Source of the DNA: Nannocystis sp.
Lineage (GTDB): Bacteria; Myxococcota_A; Polyangia; Nannocystales; Nannocystaceae
DNA: 64,000 bases
Assembly: GCF_016714285.1 (NCBI RefSeq)
Contig: NZ_JADJNN010000005.1
Coordinates: 1 to 64,000, forward strand
Direction of reading: 5' to 3'
The notes beneath the pieces were generated by a model, which saw only the letters and a program-made list of their open reading frames with translations, had not been told where the DNA came from and did not search any database. The translations under genes were made by a program, and so were the position numbers. Below are positions 49,350 to 58,788 of the stretch, piece after piece. Each line of letters opens with the position of its first letter. Position 1 is the first letter of the stretch.

Positions 49350-51611
49350 CTAGAACTCGACGAAGGCGACGTCGCTGAGGTCGCCGATCAGCGAGGCCTT
49401 GAGGCCGAGCTCCGAGAGGGTGAGCACGCGGTCACCGATGACCATCGAGCGGCGGATCGACGGCAACCAGGTCTGCTCGTCGGGGTTCTGCGGCGCCACG
49501 GCGTGCTCGACCTGGCCGATCGGGGTGATGCCGGTCTGCGCGTCGATCGTGTAGCCGATCGCGCCAGCGAACTGCGACTCGGTCATCGCCACCTCGTCCC
49601 AGGTGTACGACTCCACCGGCAGCACCGCGAGCTTGGTCTTCCCCCAGTACAGGAAGGCCTTGGGGTCGAAGGTCGCCTCGGACCAGCCGAAGGCCTCGCC
49701 GAGCGGCGCCTGGTGGATCCGCTTCGGGGCCTTCAGGTCGGACACGTCGAACAGGCTCAGCTGCAGGCCGGTGATGTCGCCCTGGTCGGTGCCGGCGAAG
49801 CCGACGCCGAGGATCAGGTCCTCGCCCACGGGGTGCAGGTAGGCGCTAAAGCCCGGGATCTTGAGCTCACCCGCGACGACCGGCTTGGTCGGGTCGTGCA
49901 GGTCGATCGTGTAGAGCGGGTCGGTCTGGCGGAAGGTGACGACGTAGCCGACGCCGCCGATGAAGCGCACGCCCTGGATCTCCTCGCCCTTGCCGAGCCC
50001 GCCGACCTGGCCGATCACGCCCAGCTCGTCGCCGGTCTGGCGCAGCACGCTGACGAAGCTCTCGGTGGTCGCGCTGTCCCAGCTCTGCTGGTCGGTGGTG
50101 GCGATGCGCAGGTCGCCCTCGTGCTCCGACAGGGACCACTGGCTGCGGACCCGCCCGCGGACCTCGCCCGAGGCGACGTACTCGGCCTGCTCGGCGCTCG
50201 CCAGCGAGAACTTGTGCACATACGACTGCAAGCCGGCGCCGATGTCCTCCTCGGTCCACTGCTGCGGCCGCCACGGGCTCGTGGTGACGTAGAGGTTCTG
50301 CTTCGAGGCGTAGATCGTCTCGCCCTCGGAGAACACGCCGACGCCCTTGCCGAGCGCCAGCGCGGCGTCGAGGTCGACGGTCAGCACCGACAGCGTCGAC
50401 AGGCCCGAGTAGCTGCCCGGGTGACGCACGTCGGTGCAGTCGAGCAGCAGGCCCTTGCTGAGCTTGGACTCGCCGCCCGAGAGGTCCTCGAGCACGTAGT
50501 GCGGCAGCCAATCCTCGACCGTCGACGACTCGACGATCGCGAGGTTGTACAGCTTGGCCTGCTCCTTGGCCTTGTTCCACTCGATGGTCCACGGGTCCTG
50601 CGGCTCGCCCTCGCGGAAGGCCGGGGCGTCGCCCTCCTTCGGCTGGTTGGCGCCGGAGCTGCCGGAGGTGCCGGGCACCGGCGGAGGCACGTCCCCGCCG
50701 TCGCTCGGCGACGCGGTGGTGACCGCGGTCCCCGGATCCTCGCCGCCGCCACCCTGGTTGACCGCGTCCCAGTTCATGAAGTCGTAGGGGCCCTTGAACT
50801 CGAGGCCGGTGGCCGACGAGCGCAGCACCACGCGAGCCACCCCGTCGATCAGGCGGGCGCTCACGAGGTCGCCGTTGACGTAGAGGTTGCTGACGATGCG
50901 CAGGTTGTCGGGGTCGCTGATGTCGATCTCGACCAGGCGGGCGATCGAGCCGGTGTTCTTCGGGAAGTGCTTGGAGAGGTCGAGGCCCGGGGCCGGCAGC
51001 GGCTGCGGGAACTCACCGTCCGGGACCCCGGGCTCGCCGCCGCCGTAGTCGTAGAGGTAGCTGCGCATCAGCAGCAGCGCGCGGTCCTCGTGCATGAACA
51101 GCTGCGCGTCCCAGCCGCCGTCGCCGAGCTCGAGCGAGCCGCGCAGCTGAGGGGTCACGCCCGAGGCGTCGACGAAGTGCAGCTTGCCCTGCGCCAGCGC
51201 CAGGATGCGCTCGCCGTCGGTCTTCACCAGGTCGGGCTCATCGACGCCGACCTCCTGCACGTTGGTGCCGGAGAAGTCGTCGGCGCCGCCGTTCTCGCCG
51301 TCGCCGGGGGCCTGGCCGCCGTCGCCGCCCGAGTCGCCAACCGGGTCGCCGCCCGACTCGCCCGCGGTGCCAGCCGGCTCGCCGTCCTCGACGATGATGC
51401 CGTCGTCCTCGTAGCCCCAGGGGTTGCCGTACTCCTCGATCATCTCCTTGGCGTTGGACTTGGCGTAGCCGAGCAGCTCGTCGCAGCTCTCGAAGCCGTA
51501 GAGGACGCGGGGGTCGAGCTGCTCGGGGCCGTTCAGGTTGCGGTCGGCGCAGCCCGGCGCGACGACGATGAGGGCGAGCAGAGATGCGAGCGGGAAGAGA
51601 GAGCGATGCAT
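49350..51611 (-). CDS. Secreted beta-propeller lipoprotein (PF09826-type)
   Basis: A 753-residue lipoprotein. MHRSLFPLASLLALIVVAPG then C gives lipobox APGC; an acidic Gly-rich linker precedes the domain. FSGTNVQEVGVDEPDLVKTD then GERI is the hallmark opening of the 'beta propeller domain' family PF09826, followed by propeller strands such as ARLVEIDISDPDNLRIVSNL, GVRFIGGVGYVVTFRQTDPL and YTIDLHDPTKPVVAGELKIP. A second low-complexity insert sits near residue 290. Biological role unknown. The ATG at 51611 has GGAG 9 bases upstream. Confidence 0.88.
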   Translation of the reverse strand: MHRSLFPLASLLALIVVAPGCADRNLNGPEQLDPRVLYGFESCDELLGYAKSNAKEMIEEYGNPWGYEDDGIIVEDGEPAGTAGESGGDPVGDSGGDGGQAPGDGENGGADDFSGTNVQEVGVDEPDLVKTDGERILALAQGKLHFVDASGVTPQLRGSLELGDGGWDAQLFMHEDRALLLMRSYLYDYGGGEPGVPDGEFPQPLPAPGLDLSKHFPKNTGSIARLVEIDISDPDNLRIVSNLYVNGDLVSARLIDGVARVVLRSSATGLEFKGPYDFMNWDAVNQGGGGEDPGTAVTTASPSDGGDVPPPVPGTSGSSGANQPKEGDAPAFREGEPQDPWTIEWNKAKEQAKLYNLAIVESSTVEDWLPHYVLEDLSGGESKLSKGLLLDCTDVRHPGSYSGLSTLSVLTVDLDAALALGKGVGVFSEGETIYASKQNLYVTTSPWRPQQWTEEDIGAGLQSYVHKFSLASAEQAEYVASGEVRGRVRSQWSLSEHEGDLRIATTDQQSWDSATTESFVSVLRQTGDELGVIGQVGGLGKGEEIQGVRFIGGVGYVVTFRQTDPLYTIDLHDPTKPVVAGELKIPGFSAYLHPVGEDLILGVGFAGTDQGDITGLQLSLFDVSDLKAPKRIHQAPLGEAFGWSEATFDPKAFLYWGKTKLAVLPVESYTWDEVAMTESQFAGAIGYTIDAQTGITPIGQVEHAVAPQNPDEQTWLPSIRRSMVIGDRVLTLSELGLKASLIGDLSDVAFVEF

Positions 51612-52017
51612 GGTCAATTTCTCCAAAGTGGGTAAGGCCGCAGGACCACGGAGGTTCGGGGGGCCCGTTGTCCGGCGCAGCGCAGCCCACCAAGCACGCC
51701 GCATGCCAAGCCCGTATTGGGGCTCTCCGCGCCGCTCTGCGGCCGTTCACGCGGCCCGGCGCGTCAGCCCGCGACGTCGCTGCCCCACGCATTCACGGCG
51801 GGCCTGACATCCGGGGAGTGAGACGCCGCACGGATATCACATGGTCCTTGAGACCTGTCCTCCAGGACAGCCACCGTACGACCGCAGGCGCATCCGACGA
51901 CGCGTGAGACGACCCGTGCAGCGACCCCCGTGACGACCCGTGAACGACCCATGAACGACCAACGCGACGAGGCCGCCCTCGCGGCTGCGAGCGCGGCCCT
52001 CGCGACCCACGCGCGGC
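51612..52017. other. 406-base intergenic stretch with a palindrome and short repeats
   Basis: No reading frame here is convincing. CTGTCC-TCCA-GGACAG (51855-51870) is a perfect palindrome. About 50-110 bases beyond the moeB stop, imperfect 10-11-base units (GTGACGACCC, GTGAACGACCC, ATGAACGACC) run from 51903 to 51962. Confidence 0.6.
51855..51870. repeat. Dispersed palindrome, CTGTCC-TCCA-GGACAG
   Basis: Perfect 6-bp arms in an intergenic stretch. Confidence 0.8.
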
Positions 52018-53220
52018 TCACTGCGCCAGGCTACAGAACGCCTCGTAGTCGATGAGCTCGATGTCCTCGGGCCGCTTGTGGCACACCCGGCACTCCGGGT
52101 CCTTGCGCAGCTTGAGCGAGCGGAACTTCGCGCCGAGCGCGTCGAACACCATCAGGCGGCCCGAGAGGCTCTGGCCGGCGCCGAGGATCAGCTTGAGCGC
52201 CTCGTTGGCCTGCAGGGTGCCGATGATGCCGGGCAGTACGCCGAGCACGCCCGCCTCCTGGCACGACGGCGCCATCCCGGGCGGCGGCGGGTCGGGGTAC
52301 AGGCAGCGGTAGCAGGGGCCGTGATCACCCGCTTCTGTACCAACCTCGGAGTTGGACAGGAAGGTCGTGATCTGGCCCTCGAAGCGGAAGATGCTGGCGT
52401 GCACCACCGGCTTGCCGAGCTTCAGCGCCGCGTCGTTGAGCAGATAGCGGGTCGGGAAGTTGTCGGCGCCGTCGACCACGAGGTCGTAGCCGGCGAGGAT
52501 CTCGAGGATGTTCTCCGACGTGAGGCGGGTCTGGTGGGCGATGACCTTCACGTCGGGGTTGAGCGCCTGCAGCGTCATGCGGGCGCTCTCCACCTTCGGC
52601 ATGCCGAGGCGCTCCATGTTGTGCAAGATCTGGCGCTGCAGGTTGCTCTCGTCGACCAGGTCGTCGTCGACCATGCCGATCGTCCCGACCCCGGCCGCGG
52701 CCAGGTACAGCGCCGAGGGCGAGCCGAGCCCACCGGCGCCGAGGCACAGCACCTTCGCGTCGAGCAGCTTGCCCTGCCCGACCTCACCGACCTCGGGCAA
52801 CATGATGTGTCGGCTGTAGCGCTTGACCTGCTCGGCGGTGAGGCTGCGCGGGCGCTCGAACGCGTGGCCGGCCTGCTTCCACGCGCGAAAGCCCCCGGCC
52901 ATCGAGCTGACGCGGGTGTAGCCGAGCTCCGCCAGCGAGCGGGCCGCCAGCGCCGAGCGGTTGCCACCGGCGCAGTAGAGGATCACCTCGCGGCCGCGTT
53001 CAGGCACGAGGTCCTCGATCTTCATCTCGAGGAAGCCGCGGGGGATCCACTCGGCGCGGGGGATGAAGCCCTGCTCGTACTCGTCGCGCTCGCGGATGTC
53101 GACGAGCAGCGGACGAGCGTCGGAGCTCGGGGCGCCCAGCACCTGGGCTTTCGTCTCGTCGACCGACACCTCGCGGATCGATCGCTTCACCTGGCTGAGA
53201 AGGTCGCTAAAGCTGGCCAC
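52018..53220 (-). CDS. moeB: Rhodanese-MoeB/ThiF E1-like adenylyltransferase fusion
   Basis: A 400-residue protein. Residues 20-125 are a rhodanese domain with its active-site loop LYCAGGNRSALAARSL. Residues 130-390 are an E1-like enzyme: RYSRHIMLPEVGEVGQGKLL, VLCLGAGGLGSPSALYLAAA (ATP site), DDDLVDESNLQRQILHN, VVDGADNFPTRYLLNDA, and two CxxC zinc pairs (CYRCLYP and CRVCHKRPE). It activates a sulfur-carrier protein for molybdopterin, thiamine or cysteine synthesis. Most rhodanese-E1 fusions (MOCS3, MoeZ) have the rhodanese at the C-terminus; here it is N-terminal. The GTG at 53220 follows AGGAG. Confidence 0.88.
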   Translation of the reverse strand: MASFSDLLSQVKRSIREVSVDETKAQVLGAPSSDARPLLVDIRERDEYEQGFIPRAEWIPRGFLEMKIEDLVPERGREVILYCAGGNRSALAARSLAELGYTRVSSMAGGFRAWKQAGHAFERPRSLTAEQVKRYSRHIMLPEVGEVGQGKLLDAKVLCLGAGGLGSPSALYLAAAGVGTIGMVDDDLVDESNLQRQILHNMERLGMPKVESARMTLQALNPDVKVIAHQTRLTSENILEILAGYDLVVDGADNFPTRYLLNDAALKLGKPVVHASIFRFEGQITTFLSNSEVGTEAGDHGPCYRCLYPDPPPPGMAPSCQEAGVLGVLPGIIGTLQANEALKLILGAGQSLSGRLMVFDALGAKFRSLKLRKDPECRVCHKRPEDIELIDYEAFCSLAQ

Positions 53221-53350
53221 GGCAGACTCCTGGGCCGCGCGCGCGGCCGGCGTCGCAGGTTCTACCAGAGATCGCCGGGGGGCTGACAAACGCCGTCGTC
53301 AAACCGTGGCTCGGGCCGTGGGTCGGGCCCTGCTCACGCAACCTCGCTGC

Positions 53351-53356
53351 TATACT
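53351..53356 (+). promoter_or_regulatory. Start-proximal -10 box, TATACT
   Basis: TATACT ends 11 bases before the GTG of moxR, the first gene of the MoxR/DUF58/BatA operon. Confidence 0.5.
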
Positions 53357-53367
53357 CCGCGCCCTCC

Positions 53368-54399
<1,032 letters not shown>

Positions 54400-54414
54400 C
54401 CTGTCCTTCGCGCC

Positions 54415-55377
54415 ATGTCCGAAGATCCCGCCCAGGCGCTCGCCGCCGTCGTCCCGCCCGAGCTGCGCGAGCTGCTGCGCGGGCGCCAGCTGGTGTTGAC
54501 GCGGCCGGTCGGCGGACCGCACGCGGGCCGGCACGCCTCGACCCGCGCCGGGCTCGGTGACCAGTTCCGCGGCCACATCCCTTACACGCCCGGCGACGAC
54601 CCGCGCCGCATCGACTGGCGCGCGGTGGCCCGGCGCGACCGCCTGGTGCTGCGCCAGACCGACAGCGAGGACGCGCTCGCCACCGTCCTCCTGATCGACG
54701 CCTCCGGCGGCATGGCCTATGGGACAGGTCCCGGCAACAAGCAGCGCCACGCGGCCGCGATCGCCGGCGCCATCGCCCACCTCGCCCTGCGCCAGGGTGA
54801 CCGCGTCGGCTTCGCCTGCGGCCGCGACGGCGCGCTCGAGCTGGCCCAGCTGCGCCCGCACGGCGGCGCACCCCGCCTCGCCGCGCTCGCCCAGGCGCTG
54901 CTGCGCGAGCCCACCGGCACCTGCCCCTGGCCCGCCCTGATCGCCGCGGCCGCCCCCGCGCTGCCCCGCCGCAGCCTGGTCCTCCTGTTCTCCGACCTGC
55001 TCGACCCCGACCCCGCCGACCCGGACTCCGACGCCCGCCTGCTGCACGACCTCGCCGCCCTGCGCAGCCGCGGCCACGACGTCGTGCTCGTCCAGGTCCT
55101 CCACCGCGACGAGCTCCAGTTCCCGTGGAGCGGCCGCGACCTGTGGCGCTTCGAGGACCCCCGCGGCGCCCGCGAGCCGCGCGAGGGCCACGCCCCCAGC
55201 CTGCGCGCCGCCTACCTCGAGCGCCTCGGCGCGCACCTGTCGCGGCTCGAGCACGGCTGCGCCGACGCCGGCCTGCACCTGCACCGCTGCGTCAGCGACC
55301 AGCCGCTGACCGCCGCCCTGCTCGGCCTGCTCGCCCGCCTCGCCGGCCGCCCGCAGCCCGCGGAGGCCCGCCCATGA
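54415..55377 (+). CDS. DUF58 (VWA-like) protein
   Basis: A 320-residue cytoplasmic partner of MoxR. The DUF58 signature is GDQFRGHIPYTPGDDPRRID then WRAVARRDRLVLRQ, followed by a VWA-like half with a MIDAS-like loop VLLIDASGGMAYGTGPGNKQ. The MIDAS here reads DASGGM rather than DxSxS, so metal binding may be weakened. An inverted half-site pair (54721-54732) lies right at this loop, encoding GTGP, so insertion of a palindrome may have altered it. The start ATG lies in a degenerate palindrome copy. Confidence 0.85.
   Translation: MSEDPAQALAAVVPPELRELLRGRQLVLTRPVGGPHAGRHASTRAGLGDQFRGHIPYTPGDDPRRIDWRAVARRDRLVLRQTDSEDALATVLLIDASGGMAYGTGPGNKQRHAAAIAGAIAHLALRQGDRVGFACGRDGALELAQLRPHGGAPRLAALAQALLREPTGTCPWPALIAAAAPALPRRSLVLLFSDLLDPDPADPDSDARLLHDLAALRSRGHDVVLVQVLHRDELQFPWSGRDLWRFEDPRGAREPREGHAPSLRAAYLERLGAHLSRLEHGCADAGLHLHRCVSDQPLTAALLGLLARLAGRPQPAEARP
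54721..54732. repeat. Inverse-oriented palindrome, GGGACA-GGTCCC
   Basis: Half-sites meet in the opposite order, adjacent to the MIDAS-like loop of the DUF58 protein. Confidence 0.6.
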
Positions 55378-55382
55378 ACCAC

Positions 55383-55563
55383 CTGTCCCAAGGGACAGTT
55401 CACGCACACATGTCCTCATGGACAGCCGAGCTGTCCCCAGGGACAGCTCACGTACACCTGTCCCCGGGGACAATAAGCATGTCCATGGGGACAGCCGAGC
55501 TGTCCCCATGGACATATCACGTACCCCTGTCCCAAGGGATAGTCGACATGTCCCCAGGGACAG
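55383..55563. repeat. Array of eight palindromes spaced 21 or 27 bp
   Basis: Sixteen-base units (C/A)TGTCC-N4-GGA(C/T)A(G/A/T) start at 55383, 55410, 55431, 55458, 55479, 55500, 55527 and 55548. The N4 centres are CAAG, TCAT, CCAG, CCGG, ATGG, CCAT, CAAG and CCAG. Spacers are either 5 bases (often CCGAG) or 11 bases (TCACGTACA-like). It fills the 220-base gap between DUF58 and batA. One reading frame stays open across it, but the batA start with a ribosome site is downstream. Confidence 0.93.
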
Positions 55564-55597
55564 CCGAGCTGCCCCCGGCGCCCAGGGAGCCCCGCGC

Positions 55598-57439
55598 GTG
55601 AGCCTGCTGGCGCCGCTCATGCTGCTCGGCCTGCTCGGCCTCGGCCTGCCGCTGCTGGCCCACCTGCGCGGCAGGGAGGAGCCGAAGCGGGTCCGCTTCG
55701 CCGGCCTGCGCTTCCTCGGGGCCAGCGACGAGGTCGTGACCCAGCGCCGACGCGTTCGCGACGGCCTGCTGCTGCTGCTACGGCTCGCCCTGCTGCTCCT
55801 GCTGGTGCTGGCGCTGACGCGCCCGGTGAGCACCGGCGACGCGCGGGTCGCCGTGCTGGGCGAGCCGCACGACGCCGTGCTGCTGCTCGACGCCTCGTTC
55901 AGCATGAACCTCGCCCGCGACGGCGTCAGCCTGCGCAGCGCCAGTGAGGACACCGCCGCCGCGATCCTCGAGGCGCTGCCGCCGGGCAGCCGGGTCGGCC
56001 TCGTCACCACCGACCCGGGCGGCCCGCGACGGGAGCTCGGCGCCGACCCCGAGCGGGTGCGCGCCGCGATCGCCGAGTGGGTCGCCGCGGCGCCGCGGGC
56101 CGGCGCCTGGACCCTCGAGAGCGGCCTGCCCCGCGCCGTCGCCCTGCTGCGCCAGGCCGGCGAGGGCCAGCCCGGCGCGGCCGGGCGGCGGGTCGTCTAC
56201 GCCATCGGCGACTTCACCGGCCGCGGCCTCGCCAGCCTGCCGCCCACCGCCGCCGCCGACATCCCGGTCCTCCCGGTCGCCGCGTCCGGTCGCCTCGACG
56301 ACCCGCCGCCTGTCCCGGAGCACATGTCCCTCGAGTCAGCCAGCTGGGTCCCCGCCCGCGAGATCGACCCGCGGGCCGTGCGGATCTCCGGCGCCGTGCG
56401 GCGTCACGGCGGCGCCGGCGAGCGCGGCCTCGCCGTGCTCCTGCGGGTCGACGGTGAGGTCGCGGCCCGCGTCGAGGTCGTCGCGCCAGCCGACGGCCTC
56501 GCCGCCTTCGAGTTCACCCACATCGGCGCCGGCGTCGGCCCGACCCCGGCCTCGGTGGAGCTCGCCGAGCTCGCCGACGACCCGCTGCCCGGCGACGAGG
56601 CGCGCCACCTGTGGCTCACCGGCGAGGACAACGTCGAGGTGGCGATCGTCAACGGCGACCCGAGCGAGATGCGGGCCCACGACGAGGTCTACTTCCTGGC
56701 CACCGCCCTGGCCGCCAGCGCCAGCGCCCGGCGCCTGCGGATCCACAGCCTCGCCCCCGATCAGCTCGCGGCCCGCCTGCGTGACGGCGACCGCCTCGCC
56801 GACGTCGACGTGCTCGTGCTCGCCAACCTGCGCGCCCCCGCCGAGGACATCGCCCCGGCGCTGCGCGAGCGGGTCGCCGCCGGCATGGGCCTGTGGATCT
56901 CGGTCGGCGACCGCGTCGAGGCCGGCGCCTACAACGAGCGCCTCGGCGAGCTGCTGCCGCTGCTGCTGCGCGAGCCGCTGGTCGTGGGCACCGCGCCGGG
57001 CCGCAGCGAGGCGCACAGCGAGGGCGTCGCCCCGCCCGACCTCACCCACCCGATCTTCCTCGGCCTGCAGGGCGAGCTCGGCCTGCTCGGCACGCGCACG
57101 CGGCGGGTCTTCCTGCTCGAGCCCGACCCCTCGCGCGGGGCCGAGGTCGCGCTCAGCTTCACCAGCGGCGCGCCGGCCCTGATCTCGCGGCCCTTCGGGC
57201 GCGGCCGGGTCGCGCTGCTCACCACCTCGATCGACCGCGACTGGTCCGACCTGCCCCTTCGGCCAGGTTTTGTCCCGCTCGCCGAGCGCGTGCTGAGCTG
57301 GCTCGACACTGGCCACCCGGGCGCCGCCGCCGGGCAGATCGTCGCCGGCGAGCCGCGCCGGATCGCCGCCGACGGACCGGTCACCGTGCACACCCCCGAC
57401 GGCCGCGAGCTCGTGCTCCCGCCCGAAGCGCGCCGGTGA
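55598..57439 (+). CDS. BatA/aerotolerance-type membrane protein with VWA domain; apparent frameshift at its end
   Basis: A 613-residue protein up to this stop. The N-terminal BatA segment (SLLAPLMLLGLLGLGLPLLA, then HLRGREEPKRVRFAGLRFL) and a second helix (RLALLLLLVLALTRP) are followed by a VWA domain with a proper MIDAS, VLLLDASFSMNLARD, and a long periplasmic-type region. The GTG at 55598 has GGGAG upstream. Past codon 605 the G/C third-position pattern moves to the +1 frame, which reads GEAVLRDTYVPGHYRVTRGD and a final helix LVLLAAALLLAETLLRARRR to 57692. The gene therefore probably spans 55598-57692 with one indel near 57420-57440. Confidence 0.85.
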   Translation: MSLLAPLMLLGLLGLGLPLLAHLRGREEPKRVRFAGLRFLGASDEVVTQRRRVRDGLLLLLRLALLLLLVLALTRPVSTGDARVAVLGEPHDAVLLLDASFSMNLARDGVSLRSASEDTAAAILEALPPGSRVGLVTTDPGGPRRELGADPERVRAAIAEWVAAAPRAGAWTLESGLPRAVALLRQAGEGQPGAAGRRVVYAIGDFTGRGLASLPPTAAADIPVLPVAASGRLDDPPPVPEHMSLESASWVPAREIDPRAVRISGAVRRHGGAGERGLAVLLRVDGEVAARVEVVAPADGLAAFEFTHIGAGVGPTPASVELAELADDPLPGDEARHLWLTGEDNVEVAIVNGDPSEMRAHDEVYFLATALAASASARRLRIHSLAPDQLAARLRDGDRLADVDVLVLANLRAPAEDIAPALRERVAAGMGLWISVGDRVEAGAYNERLGELLPLLLREPLVVGTAPGRSEAHSEGVAPPDLTHPIFLGLQGELGLLGTRTRRVFLLEPDPSRGAEVALSFTSGAPALISRPFGRGRVALLTTSIDRDWSDLPLRPGFVPLAERVLSWLDTGHPGAAAGQIVAGEPRRIAADGPVTVHTPDGRELVLPPEARR

Positions 57440-57692
57440 GGCCGTCCTCCGCGACACCTACGTGCCCGGCCACTACCGCGTCACCCGCGGCGACGCGGCG
57501 CCCCTCACCTTCGCGGTCCAGCTGGACCCCGGCGAGAGCGACACCCGCAACGTCGCCCCGCGCCCGCCCAGCCGCGACGGCGACCAGGTCCTCGCCGCCG
57601 CCCTGCACCCGCGCTGGCGGCCGCTGGTGCTGCTGGCCGCCGCCCTGCTGCTGGCCGAGACCCTGCTGCGAGCCCGTCGTCGCAACCAATAA
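57440..57692 (+). pseudogene. C-terminal part of the BatA-like protein in a shifted frame
   Basis: The frame holds the end that BatA-like proteins need: a beta-rich stretch (HYRVTRGDAAPLTFAVQLDP followed by GESD) and a last membrane helix with a basic tail. A GTG at 57462 could start it alone, but no family of that size exists to my knowledge, and G/C third positions run straight on from the upstream gene. A palindrome-like GTCCTCCGCGACA sits at the break (57444-57456). Confidence 0.75.
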
Positions 57693-57696
57693 ACAA

Positions 57697-57723
57697 GCGG
57701 CCGCGGGTCAGACCCACGGCCGC
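57697..57723. terminator. Bidirectional hairpin terminator candidate
   Basis: GCGGCCGCGGG and CCCACGGCCGC form an 11-bp stem with one mismatch around TCAGA. It starts 5 bases after the TAA at 57690-57692 and faces the convergent lipoprotein gene. Confidence 0.65.
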
Positions 57724-57743
57724 CATTGTGCACACGCCTGGGT

Positions 57744-58556
57744 TCAGGCGGCGGGGGCTTCGGCGGAGGCCTCTGCCTCGCCCTCGGCGGATGCGTCGGC
57801 ACCGGCCTCGCCCTCGGCACCGGCCTCACCACCGGCGTTCGGCGGGGTGCCGAGCTTCGGGAAGGCGCCGTCGCCGGCGAAGGCGGCGGTCAGCTCGGTG
57901 ATCGTGGTCTTGGCCTCGGCCGGGATGGCCTTCACCTTGTTGACCGACTCGGGGATGACGGCCTTGATCTTGACGGTGAGCTCGGGCACCGCGGTGAGGT
58001 TGGCCTCGAGCGACGCCTTGGCCTCGCCGGTCGCCGCCGAGATCTCCTTCTTGAGCCACGAGGTGGCCTTGCCGCCAAGGGCGGGCACCTTGAGGGTGAG
58101 CTTGCTGATCGCGCCGGCGGCCTTGGTGGCGCGCTTCGGGATGGTCAGCACGGCCTCGCCGGCGGCCTTGATCTTGCCGAGCAGCGCCTCGACGTCGCCC
58201 TTGGCCTCGGCCGCGATCGACACGTCGGCCGTGATCTCGACCTTGCCGTCGGTGAAGGCGACCTTGGCCAGACCACCGAGGGCCTTGGCGTCGAGGCTGT
58301 ACTTCGCCTGGATCGCAGTGAACTCGTCACCGAGGGCGCTCGCGTCGCGCAGCGGCTGCGAGACCCAGTCGACCTGGGCGTTGATCTGGTTCGGGAGGTC
58401 GTTGAGCTCCGCGAAGGGGTTCTCGTACTCGGGGGCCGCGGGCGGCGTCAGGGCGCCCGAATCACCGGAGCTCTTCTTACAACCCGGGGCGGCGAGCACA
58501 AAGCTGCCCATGAGCAGCGAGGAGAGGATGATGCGAGGGAGGACGTTGCGTGCCAT
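57744..58556 (-). CDS. Helical lipoprotein of unknown function
   Basis: A 270-residue predicted lipoprotein. VLPRIILSSLLMGSFVLAAP then GCKKSSGDSG gives lipobox APGC. The mature part is mostly amphipathic, Lys/Ala/Glu-rich sequence with alternating strands and helices (LAKVAFTDGKVEITADVSIA, ATGEAKASLEANLTAVPELT), ending in an acidic Ala/Glu/Gly repeat tail (AEGEAGADASAEGEAEASAE). Codon choice is very uniform, as in highly expressed genes. The ATG at 58556 is 10 bases after a TAGGGT box; earlier in-frame codons lack signal character. Confidence 0.72.
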   Translation of the reverse strand: MARNVLPRIILSSLLMGSFVLAAPGCKKSSGDSGALTPPAAPEYENPFAELNDLPNQINAQVDWVSQPLRDASALGDEFTAIQAKYSLDAKALGGLAKVAFTDGKVEITADVSIAAEAKGDVEALLGKIKAAGEAVLTIPKRATKAAGAISKLTLKVPALGGKATSWLKKEISAATGEAKASLEANLTAVPELTVKIKAVIPESVNKVKAIPAEAKTTITELTAAFAGDGAFPKLGTPPNAGGEAGAEGEAGADASAEGEAEASAEAPAA

Positions 58557-58566
58557 GTCGGGGCGG

Positions 58567-58572
58567 ACCCTA
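58567..58572 (-). promoter_or_regulatory. Start-proximal -10 box, TAGGGT
   Basis: TAGGGT preceded by T-rich TTTTGT on the minus strand, 10 bases before the lipoprotein ATG. Confidence 0.45.
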
Positions 58573-58788
58573 ACAAAAGATCGCGGGGCCCGTGGCCTCG
58601 AAACGTGACCCAACGCGCATGCCAGTGCCTCCTGCAATGAGGGATGCCCAGCCATGGAATCCGCCTACAACCGCAAAAAACGGCGTCCCCCAGCGGAAAG
58701 CTCGCGGGCCCGCTGATCTGTGGACTGCGTGAACACAAGCGCACTCTGCAATCTCGGAGGGGATCTCTCCTCCCCCGCGCGAGAGCGC

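Noticed and set aside
51951..52050. Short plus-strand frame starting ATGAACGACC
   Set aside because: Its start lies in a short tandem repeat and it overlaps the end of moeB; no ribosome site or family.
55383..55563. CRISPR array
   Set aside because: Units are 16-base palindromes with 5- or 11-base spacers, far too short, and no cas gene is present.
55418..55597. Coding extension of the BatA-like protein through the palindrome array
   Set aside because: The frame is open only because steps are multiples of three; the residues are hydrophilic repeats before what must be the first membrane helix, and a GGGAG-GTG start exists at 55598.
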